The position numbers were made by a program, and so were the translations under genes. Positions 55,406 to 64,000 of a stretch of DNA of 64,000 nucleotides are shown piece after piece. Numbering within the stretch: position 1 is the first letter of the stretch; the number at the start of each line of letters is the position of its first letter. The stretch covers positions 67,786,600-67,850,599 of the forward strand of contig NC_083602.1 in NCBI RefSeq assembly GCF_029168945.1, in the 5' to 3' direction. Source of the stretch: Cannabis sativa (Eukaryota; Streptophyta; Magnoliopsida; Rosales; Cannabaceae). The notes beneath the pieces are model-generated. The model saw only the letters and a list, made by a program, of their open reading frames with translations. It did not search any database and was not told the origin of the DNA.

Positions 55406-56464
55406 TCATCGGGTATCATGATCTCCAGCATAATCAACATCGCAGTAGCCAACGATCTTGACCTCATCACCTTTCTTATAGAAGAGACCATAGTTAATGG
55501 TATCTTTGACATACCTCATTATTCGTCGTACTACTTCCAAATGTGGCTTCTTTGGTTGCTGCATATATCGACTTACTACTCCAACTGCATAAGAAATATC
55601 TGGTCGAGTCAATGTAAGGTAGATTAAACTTCCCACCAGTTGTCGATACATTGCTCCAGCTTGCAAGTCCTTTCCAGCATGAGCACATAGCTTAACATTA
55701 GCTTCCATGGGTGTTGAGATAGGCTTGCATTCGAGCATTCCAAATCTTTGCAGCAAATCTTTAGCATACTTTTGCTGACAGAGAAAGAAACCTTCCTTAG
55801 TTCGGTCAACTTCTAATCCGAGGAAGTGTTTCAATTCTCCAAGCTCCTTCATTTGAAAGCGTACTGATAAGTTCTCCTTTGTTTGACAAATTTCTGCGTC
55901 ATCATCTCTAGTGATAATGAGATCATCGACATATACCAAAACTATCGCGATCTTTGCTTCCCTTACTTTGACAAATAAGCTTGAATTTGCATGTGCCATA
56001 GAATATCCACTTTCTACTAAGAACTCAACAATCTTTCCATACCATGCTCGTGGAGCTTGCTTTAATCTATAGAGCGCCTTTTTCAGTTTGCAAACATAGT
56101 CAGGATGTGCTCTATCCTCAAACCTTCTTGGTTGCACCATGTATATCTCTCTATCCAGTTCTCCATGTAGAAATGCATTCTTCACATCCATCTGCCATAG
56201 CCTCCAGTCTTTACTAGCTGCAAGTGCTAACAGAACCCGCACTGTTGTAATTTTAGCGACTGGGCTAAATGTCTCGTCATAATTAAGCCCATATTGTTGA
56301 GAGAATCCTCGAGCAACTAGCTGAGCCTTGTATCTCTCAATTGAACCATCAAGATGAGTTTTTACCTTGTATACCCATTTGCACGAAATGGGTTTCACTT
56401 CCTTTGGTTTTGGCACCAACTCCCAAGTCTGATTCTTTGCTAGCGCACTCATTTCGTCTTTCAT
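55406..56464 (-). pseudogene. Nested copia reverse transcriptase
   Basis: A 352-residue open stretch: [76 protein letters not shown] and the catalytic [11 protein letters not shown], then the connection region with [11 protein letters not shown]. The palm is intact. Upstream (56495-56818) the linker with RRSTRARKPNPKYANAAV is in the same frame, separated by a TAG. Confidence 0.9.
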
Positions 56465-56494
56465 AGCTCCTAGCCACTTGGATTTTTGGTATGC

Positions 56495-56895
56495 CTATTC
56501 ATATGACTCTGGTTCTCTGAACTTTTCTTCTTCAGCTACAGCAGCATTAGCATATTTCGGATTTGGCTTTCGCGCTCTTGTTGATCTCCGAAGTTTTGGT
56601 TGACTATAATCATGTCCTTCTCTTTGATGCACCCCTATTTGCCATGGATTTTGAGGTGCCTCGTCCTTGGTATTTTCTTCTTCATCTGTATCTTGAGTTG
56701 TAGGTAACTCAACAATTTGCTCTGCCATTTTCTTCTGCAATTCATCTTCCATTTCTTTAGAATCTGGTAATGCTTCCTTTTGCGATGACCACCATGATGA
56801 TGTTTCATCAAAGACCACATTCCTTGATGTATAACACTTTCCAGTTGTAGGGTCGCAACATCTCCACCCTTTCCGTTAGCTGTCCTATCCCACAA
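56495..56895 (-). pseudogene. Nested copia linker between integrase and RT
   Basis: VFDETSSWWSSQKEAL, an acidic stretch (DTDEEENTKDEAP) and RRSTRARKPNPKY. The C-terminal end of the integrase precedes it in a different frame. A TAG at the junction with RT is one of the disabling stops. Confidence 0.75.
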
Positions 56896-56927
56896 AGATA
56901 CATCGTATCGCCTTCTTGTCGAATTTG

Positions 56928-58230
56928 CTACGTAGGTGGCTTGGCACGAACACGTAGCACACAGCCAAATACTCGAAAGTGACTTACTGCAGGTTTACAA
57001 CCCCACAATTTTTCAAAGGGTGAAATGAACCCTAACTTAGCCTGGGGAAGCTTATTGATTACATGAGCGGCTATCTTCATACCTTTAGCCCAAAATCTCC
57101 CTGGAACATTCTTCGCATGTAGCATGCTTCGACATGTTTCTGCAAGATGGCGATTCTTCCTCTCAGCTACTCCATTCTTTTGTGGTGTATTTGCACATGT
57201 GAATTGATGGCATATGCGACATTCTCGAAGATACTTAGAAAATTCATCTGAGGTATATTCGCCACCGTTGTCTGTTCGGAGGCATTGGATTTTCTTGCCG
57301 ACTTCTCCTTCTACTATTTCTTTAAACTCTTTAAATTTTGAAAAAGTTTCAGATTTTCTTTCTAAAGAAAACCCATACGTACCTTGAGAAGTCGTCGATG
57401 AATGTAACCATGTATCGCATACCGCTGATTGATGGTTGTTTGACTCGCCCAAACACGTCACAATGGACCAGCTCCAATGGTGCTTTAACTTTGAACTTTG
57501 AATCTTCATACGGTAATTGATGCGCCTTACCGTATTGGCAGCCAGCACATAAGGTCTCTGCTCTGACCTCGAGTTGAGGAAGACCCTTCAGCATAGACTT
57601 CTTCATCATCACCTTGAGTTTATGATAACTGACATGTCCTAGCCTTGCATGCCACAAATCTGTTGTTTCATTCTTTCGAGTCTTGTCTACATAAGCAGAC
57701 TCTGCTGACATTACATAGACAGACTCTAAGCGGCATCCTTTCATCATCGGTGTTCCAGAGATTTTAAGATCTTTGTAGATCTTGACATCTTGAGGGCTGA
57801 ATACGACATGGTGGCCTGTCGCCGTAAGTTGCGCCACTGATAGTAAGTTTTTCTTCATCCCAGGTACATGGTAGACATCCTGGAGTGAAACTTCTTGTGG
57901 GCTGAATCTCGGGATGATTGTTGTTTTACCGATGTGCGCGATCGGTAATCTTGAGTTGTTGGCTGTCACCACAACGCGACCACCTTTATATTCTGTCATA
58001 TCTTGCAGCTTCTCTTCATCTCCTATCATATGATTTGAGCAGCCAGAGTCGACTATCCAATCATTATTGTAGTCGATCTTTCCTGGAACAGAAGCTGTCA
58101 AAGCTAATTCTTCTTCCTCCACTGCGAATGATGCTTCTGCGTCCCATTCTTCATCGCTTGTCCTTTCTGCATTTGATGTGGCTGCATTGCCTTCTGCAGT
58201 TTTCTTCTTAAACCAACAACTTTTAGCCAT
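56928..58230 (-). pseudogene. Nested copia protease and integrase
   Basis: 57349-58230: [18 protein letters not shown] (protease), [56 protein letters not shown] and [13 protein letters not shown] frameshift near 57350 moves the rest to 56928-57548: [35 protein letters not shown] and [11 protein letters not shown]. The catalytic D, D and E are all present, in two frames. Confidence 0.88.
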
Positions 58231-59034
58231 GTGGCCATACTTGCCACAGTTGTAGCATTTTCCATCAAATTTATTATTGTTCTTTGATTGACTACCCCGT
58301 TTGTCTTTATTCTGAGCTCCCCCTGTTTGGGAGCTCCCATGATGACTATCCTTGTCATCATGTTTTATAGTATTTCTACTAGTATTTGGTCGGGGTCGTC
58401 CTTTCTTATCTCAATTAAAGAGTGCTTCTTCGTCACTCTTTAATGAGACTCCAGACGTTTGCTTAGCTAACACTTCTTGGTCAGCTAGCAAGTTTTCTAA
58501 CTCAACAAGAGAAGGTTGGTTTGGCCAACCTTGTATTGCAGCAATAAAAGTTCTAAATTCTGGCCTTAATCCATGAATAATAATTCTTCTAATTCTAGCA
58601 TCTGACATGCCAGCACCAGAGTCTAATGCAGAGATTTCGCGACAAAGAGATTTTACCTTGGTGAAGTATTGGTTGATCGTCATGTCGCACTGCCTAATTG
58701 AGAGAAGCTCGTTCTCCAAAAGCTACAATCTCGTATAATTCTTCTTGGTGAACAATGATGCGAAAGTATCCCATGCTTCCTTCGGTGTCTTCGCCGACCT
58801 CATGTGCTCCAACATCTCATCTTCGACTGTGGTCCAAATTGCAAACATGGCTTTGCCTGCTTTAATCTTCCATTTCTTCAATGAGGATGTGTCCTCCAGT
58901 TGTGTCACTTCATTGCCACCAACGATCTCCCACAAGTCTTGGCCTTGGAGATATGCCTCCATGTGCATTGACCACGTGTTGTAATTTTTGTTGTTAAGTT
59001 TCTTAATTCCACCGACCACTTGAAGGTCACCCAT
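58231..59034 (-). pseudogene. Nested copia gag
   Basis: The minus-strand ATG at 59032-59034 opens MGDLQVVGGIKKLNNKNYNTW and EIVGGNEVTQ. The text continues past a TAG (58723-58725) as ENELLSIRQCDMTINQYF and LVELENLLADQEVLA, past a TGA (about 58408-58410, CGA in the family), to the zinc knuckle [14 protein letters not shown] at about 58216-58257. Gag and protease share one frame, as in copia elements. Confidence 0.88.
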
Positions 59035-59116
59035 CGTGCCAACTCTGTAGTACTAAACCTCACACGATCACTCTAAGAAACTTAACAAAGGACTCTTTCA
59101 GAACGAACTCGATCCG

Positions 59117-59128
59117 GCTCTGATACCA
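59117..59128 (-). other. Nested copia primer-binding site
   Basis: TGGTATCAGAGC on the minus strand, two bases from the 5' LTR; complementary to initiator Met-tRNA. Confidence 0.9.
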
Positions 59129-59130
59129 CT

Positions 59131-59634
59131 TGTTGGACACCACAACACGTGAAAATGTAATTACTTTATTATTGTAAAAGCAATTACACCAAGATTTGAA
59201 CACTTTAACTTGACCACAATACACACTAAGCACTCACTCTTTTATTTTATCACTAGACACCTTTACTACACACTTGTGTATAACTCACACTTTTGGAATA
59301 CTTTGTCTTTAGACACTTATTAAGAACTCACACACTTTAAACTCTTTTTCTCACACTTGAACTCTCTTGCTCAAACTTGCATCTTAAGCACACACCTCAC
59401 TTATATTTATAGGCTACAAAGGATGTATCTAAAGATTTCTAGATTTCTCTAATTTACTAACTAATTAATTACTTCTTACTATTTTCTAAATAACTCTAGA
59501 ATTATCTAATCTTAGTTCTAGTGATTCTAAGTTTTCTCTAAAACTTTCTAGAGTGTTCTTGATTTCTCTTACAAATTTCTTAGAACATTGTAAAATATTA
59601 TAATATATTCTAAATTTGATAATGATTTTTAACA
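59131..59634 (-). repeat. Nested copia 5' LTR (minus orientation)
   Basis: 504 bp, the same length as the other copy. It is followed directly by the AACTG duplication and the resumption of the outer integrase text. Confidence 0.93.
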
Positions 59635-59639
59635 AACTG

Positions 59640-61555
59640 CAAAGTTTTTTGAGGATATTGAGTTTGGGGGGAGAAATACGGTTAAGGACTTTGTTTTTTA
59701 GGAGGATTTAGAATCACCCACTTCTCTTGAAGATGAGTTGATTCCTATTCCAATAGTTGCTTTTGACAATGTTCAGGATTCCATTCCTAATATTGATCAA
59801 GTTTTAGATCAAGAGCAACCAAACATAGTCAATCAAACCCCAGAGGTACAAACATAACAACCTCAAGAACAAGTGCCTTTGCGACGATCCACTAGAGAAA
59901 GAAGAAATGCTATTGATACAGATGAATACATAGTGTATCTTCAAAAACATGAGGATGACATTGGAATGATGGAAGATGATCCACTCAACTTTCATCAAGC
60001 CATGAAGAGTTTTAACTCTCAAAAGTGGAATGATGCCATGAATGAAGAGAATAAGTCTATGCAAGACAATAAAGTTTGGGAAGTTGTCCCATTACCAGAA
60101 GGTGTAAAACCAATTGGTTGTAAATGGATATTTAAAACCAAGATGGATGAAAATGGTAATGTGGTGAGGTTTAAGGCACATCTTGTAGCAAAAGGCTATA
60201 CTCAGAAAGAAGGCATTGATTATAAAGAGACTTTCTCTCCGGTTTCATCGAAAGACTCTTTTAGAATAATAATGGCACTTGTTGCTCACAATTATCCTGA
60301 GTTACATCAGATGGATGTTAAAATAGCATTTCTCAATGGAGACATTGATGAGACAATTTATATGGAGCAACCAGAAAACTTTGTGGTTGGTGACCCAAAG
60401 AATATGGTTTGCAAATTAAAGAAACCCATATATGGACTCAAGCAAGCTTCCCGTCAATGGTACCACAAATTTCATCAAGTGGTTCTCTTATTTGGTTTTG
60501 AGATGAATGCTGTTGATGATTGTGTGTATCATAAGTTTAGTGGGACTAAGTGCATATTTTTGGTTTTATATGTCGACGACATATTGCTTGCCACTAATGA
60601 TATAGGCTTATTGCACGAAACCAAGAGATTTCTATCTAAGCATTTTGAGATGAAAGATCTTGGTGATGCCTCTTTTATTTTAGGAATTCAAATACATTGA
60701 GACCGTTCTCGGGGTATTCTTGGATTATCACAAAAGAGCTATATCGATAAAGAACTCAAACGGTTTGGCATGCAAGATTGTAGACCAGGTGATACCCCTG
60801 TCGTTAAAGGAGACAAATTATGTCTTAAACAATGCCCTAAAGGAAGTTCTGAAATTCAAGAAATGCAAAAGATTCCCTATGCTTCGGCTATTGGTAGTCT
60901 AATGTATGCTCAAGTTTGTACGCGTCCAGATATAGCGTACATTGTTGGAGTGTTAGGAAGATACTTAAGCAATCCAGGAATCGATAACTGGAAAGCAGCC
61001 AAAAAGGTTATGAGATATTTGAAGAGAACAAGAGAGTACATGCTCACATATAGGAGGTTAGATCACTTTGAGATCATTGGATATTCCGACTCCGACTTTG
61101 CGGGATGCCAAGATAGTAGGAGATCTACTTCGGGCTACATATATCTGTTAGGTGGTGGAGCTATATCATGGAGGAGTGCAAAACAAACACTCATAGCTTC
61201 ATCTACCATGGCAGCAAAATTTGTTGCATGTTATGAGGCATCCAACCATGGTATATGGCTGAGGAACTTTGTCACTGGGCTGCGCATTGTGGATGGAATT
61301 GAAAGACCACTTAAGTTGTATTGTTACAATAAGTCAGGTGTATTGTATTTCAACAAAAATAGGAGCTCGACGAAGTCAAAACACATTGACATCAAGTTCC
61401 TTGTTGTAAAAGAAAGGGTACAAAGTGGACAGATTTGTATAGAACACTTAGGTACAAACTCCATGATTGCAGACTCCCTTACTAAGGGTTTGCCACCCAA
61501 GGTCTTTCATGAGCACACTGCTCGTATAAGTGTTTTAGATTATGAGGATATCTAG
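59640..61555 (+). pseudogene. Outer copia integrase end, reverse transcriptase and RNase H
   Basis: The text resumes with KFFEDIEFGG; stops at about 59699 and 59856 lie in the acidic linker. From 59873: RRSTRERRNAIDTDEYIVYL, DGVKPIGCKWIFK-like text, DYKETFSPVSSKDSFR, LHQMDVKIAFLNGDI, LKQASRQWYHKF and the catalytic YVDDILLATND. A TGA at 60698-60700 separates RNase H: LSQKSYIDKEL, IPYASAIGSLMYAQ, YSDSDFAGCQD, KSKHIDIKFLVV and DSLTKGLPP, ending at 61555. Only a few stops are present; the fold motifs are well kept. Confidence 0.88.
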
Positions 61556-61965
61556 ATTCAATGGGAGTTTGTCTTTAGTGTGTTTTATTTGTTTCATGAA
61601 ACATGTGTATTTGGATATTTTTCTGATAAGAAATTATGTTATTCAGTTTATTTCACTTTGTACATTTAGGCTAAAGTTTTGATCTCCATAAAGTAAAGTA
61701 GGACCAATTGAAAATTGACATGAATAGATCACCATGCATGTAATTTTCATACCACATTATCATGATTGATCTATGTCATTTGGCTATGTTGATATATGTG
61801 ACCATTGATGGGTTTAGTTGTGATTGATACAACGAAAATCGCTTTGATCCTATGTTGATATAGTTAATGGACGAGATTGCACATGCCTATAGTTATGATG
61901 ACAAATTTATGAGCTCAATAAAGTTAACACATTAAAATGTATACATATGTGACCCAGTGGGAGAT
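61556..61965 (+). other. Outer copia 3' untranslated region and polypurine tract
   Basis: Non-coding tail of about 400 bp ending in the polypurine tract AGTGGGAGAT (61956-61965). Its end is shared with the relic at 3966-3993. Confidence 0.8.
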
Positions 61966-62424
61966 TGTTAGAAATTTATTGGGGTCACAATTGTATATAT
62001 AAAATGTGTGTTAGGTCATCAAATAAATAAGTCAAATTTATGTGGTTATTTTGGAATAAAATTTGTGACTTAAGGGCATGATTGTCATGTTTTTAATATG
62101 TGGATACCATAAGGACAATTTCTATTTTGATGAGGGGCCAAATAAAAATAGTCAATAACTATTACCAACAGTTTTGTCTGTTGGTAATATAACAGGTAAT
62201 GGTCCCATTTGCATCGTATCCTTTCAACTCATGTATCCCCATCACCAAGAGAAAAACTTCAGAGAAAGATTTTTGATGCAAATTGGAAGATCATACCAAT
62301 TAAAGATCAAACCATTTAAAGGTCGATTCTATGGACACCGGTACGCATATGCTAATCTATAATTTTATTGTTTAATTCTCATGAATTGATTAGGGATATA
62401 TACAAATTTACAGTATTCTTAACA
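61966..62424 (+). repeat. Outer copia 3' LTR
   Basis: 459 bp, TGTTAGAAATTTATTGGGG to TTCTTAACA, followed by TAGCT (TSD). Confidence 0.92.
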
Positions 62425-63463
62425 TAGCTAATGAAATAAAAATTAAAATCTATCTGTGATTTTGCAATCCCTAAAACTTTTCCCGTCATCAACCAATTAT
62501 TTTTCAGCCAATTCTTTCTTTCGCACGATTGTGAGATTTTAAAGATTAAATAAAAGAGGGTTGAATATTTTTTTTCAACAAATTACTGAATGTTATTTGA
62601 ACAAAAGTTTACATGGTTCTAATTAGAAAAAGAAAGAATATTTCTCAAGAAAAAAAATAATAAAATAAAAACAGCCTATTGAAAAAAGAATAGAAAAGAA
62701 ATATAGAAATAAAATTTTTTAAAAAAAAGGTGAGAGAAGTTGGTGGTCCATTTGCTATGAATTACATATATAAAATTAGGGATATGATTTTGTCCCGTTA
62801 TTTTACTTTCACGGATTGTAATCCATGATGTACGACAGTCGTCAAATAAGGGAGTTATTTGATCTGACGGCTGAGATTGATCTAGGGGTAATTAGGGTTA
62901 AAAAGTAGAAACGTATCCTGACACTGATTTAATGTACCCTGAGACCTATCTAATGTACCACGGAATACATTCCGTGAAAGTAATATCCCAATATTAATAT
63001 AATAATGACTAATGAAGATAAAAAATTAATTTTTTTAATGAATTAATAATTTTAATAAAAAATTAAAAAAAAAAAAGAATTAAAGAGAGAAAAGATAATA
63101 AGATTAAAATGATTTTAAATAATACGATTACCTATCTGTATAAAATTTTTTCGAAGTTAATTAAAACTCATAAAAAATACGCTAAAATTTTGTAAAAAAA
63201 AAAATAATTACAGAATATTTAAAAGATATACCTATTCTAATTAGGATATGGATAATTTACGATATTTTTGTTTAAACAGTTAAACACATCATTAAATTAG
63301 GTAGTAATCAATGTAAATTTAAAAACCTAATTATATATGAAGTATTACTAAGCTAGCTAGTATTTACAGTAGAGGCTAGGTCTGGGAATAATTAACAATC
63401 CACCAGTAGAAAATTGCGTGATAATTATTAAACACAAGTAGAAGGAAGATCAAGAACCAGAGA
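62425..63463. other. SWEET 3 upstream region
   Basis: AT-rich sequence with no gene, carrying one small TIR element (62779-62988). The last 100 bp form the SWEET 3 leader. Confidence 0.6.
62779..62988. mobile_element. Small TIR element (MITE) near SWEET 3
   Basis: TTACTTTCACGGATTGTAAT (62803 on) is mirrored by GTACCACGGAATACATTCCGTGAAAGTAA (62955-62983), about 29 bp with a few mismatches. GGGATAT and ATATCCC lie outside as further partners. The size is about 200 bp, with no coding potential. Confidence 0.55.
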
Positions 63464-64000
63464 ATGACAACTTCTTCATTAACTATCTTATTTGGTGTGC
63501 TAGGTACACACAATAATAAAGTTCACACTTTTTCTTTTTTGTACTGTCAATGAATTGATTATGTTAATCATTTTCCTTTTTTCTTTTATGTTAGGTAATA
63601 TTATGTCTGGCCTGGTCTATATTTCGCCTGCGTAAGAATTGAAACCTCACTTATTCTATTTTTTTTAAAATAAATAAATTAATAATCAGTTAATTTCTCT
63701 ATATTAATCTCTCAATATATTTTTTCACAGAAACGTGTTTTGGCGAATCTTGAAGCGTAGATCAACAGAGGAATTTGAGAGTATCCCTTATATCAGCAAA
63801 TTATTAAATGCATTCTTTTGGATTTACTATGGAATTATTAAGACAAATGGTTTTTTAATAGTCACTGTGAATGTCTATGGTGCTATTGTTGAGATCATTT
63901 TTCTCACCATATTCTTACTTTTTGCACCTCCAAAAATGAAGGTATAATATTCTTTTCTCCTTCTTTTAATTTCTTTTCTTTATCTTCAGTACCATTATCT
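63464..64000 (+). CDS. SWEET 3, clade IV sugar transporter, 5' part
   Basis: Exons 63464-63503 (40 bp), 63595-63631 (37 bp) and 63731-63941 (211 bp) are present, followed by a GT donor; the remaining exons lie beyond the window. Exons 2 and 3 have the same lengths as in SWEET 1 and 2. The first is one codon longer (MTTSSLTILFGVLG). The text has [20 protein letters not shown], with P25, P45 and N73 as the expected pocket and gating residues. It is closer to SWEET 2 than to SWEET 1. Whether the rest of the gene is intact cannot be seen. Confidence 0.9.

Larger units (their letters stand above)
54456..59634 (-). mobile_element. Nested full-length copia element, minus strand
   Basis: 5179 bp, with 504-bp LTRs at both ends and an exact AACTG duplication (54451-54455 and 59635-59639). 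The primer-binding site TGGTATCAGAGC (minus, 59117-59128) and polypurine tract GAGGGGGAG (minus, 54960-54968) are intact. By eye the LTRs differ at about 11 of 504 sites (about 2%). The coding region has at least five in-frame stops and one or more frameshifts, so it is structurally complete but not autonomous. Confidence 0.95.
49007..62424 (+). mobile_element. Outer copia element of the nest
   Basis: LTRs of 459 bp lie at 49007-49465 and 61966-62424. The flanks TAGCC (49002-49006) and TAGCT (62425-62429) give a 5-bp TSD with one mismatch. Without its two insertions and their TSD copies it measures about 6.35 kb. The order gag, protease, integrase, RT, RNase H is the copia order. By eye the LTRs differ at about 23 sites (about 5%). 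Stops and one frameshift make it non-autonomous. Confidence 0.9.

Noticed and set aside
57338..58984. Plus-strand frames across the nested copia
   Set aside because: They are shadows of the minus-strand gag, protease and integrase, which carry all the family motifs.

Overview
The window is nuclear DNA of a flowering plant, most likely a eudicot (rosid plausible, species not identifiable by eye). The evidence is AT-rich intergenic sequence, spliced genes with GT..AG introns, SWEET sugar transporter genes, CPR1-like F-box genes and dense Ty1/copia and Ty3/gypsy LTR retrotransposons. There are no prokaryotic operons, CRISPR arrays or organellar genes.

Layout. 1-4.4 kb is AT-rich sequence with two opposed LTR relics and a decayed copia 3' end. 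4.9-6.2 kb is a non-autonomous long-TIR (MULE-like) element. 7.3-8.0 kb holds a two-exon relic of a theta-class glutathione S-transferase whose intron carries a 117-bp tandem repeat. 8.9-9.75 kb is another TIR element with a GC-rich tandem core. 10.2-10.6 kb is a small two-exon gene for a 59-aa putative membrane protein. 11.7-15.6 kb is a decayed minus-strand chromovirus. 15.6-16.8 kb is a gypsy-type LTR with three phased pairs of CCGCGG palindromes. 16.9-27.1 kb is a complete Sirevirus-type copia element with 1129-bp LTRs and an open 3' envelope-like frame.

28.7-43.5 kb is the gene-rich core: F-box 1, SWEET 1, F-box 2, an F-box relic, a second MULE-like copy, F-box 3, an F-box C-terminal relic and SWEET 2, all on the plus strand. 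A third SWEET gene begins at 63.46 kb and runs off the end. 45.0-48.5 kb is a 5'-truncated Tekay/Del-like chromovirus with its 3' LTR.

49.0-62.4 kb is a nest. A copia element with 459-bp LTRs is interrupted by a 1875-bp solo LTR (inside the Gag zinc-knuckle codons) and by a complete minus-strand 5179-bp copia element (inside the integrase region). TSDs can be read for all three, and LTR divergence (about 5% outer, about 2% inner) agrees with the nesting order.

Functional content. The three SWEET genes look like clade IV (SWEET16/17-like, usually tonoplast) sugar carriers, and the three intact F-box genes like SCF substrate receptors. Their interleaving points to local duplication followed by expansion through retrotransposon insertion. 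Every pol gene seen is broken by stops or frameshifts. The only long intact element frame is the Sirevirus envelope-like one. All calls come from reading the sequence; no database search was possible.
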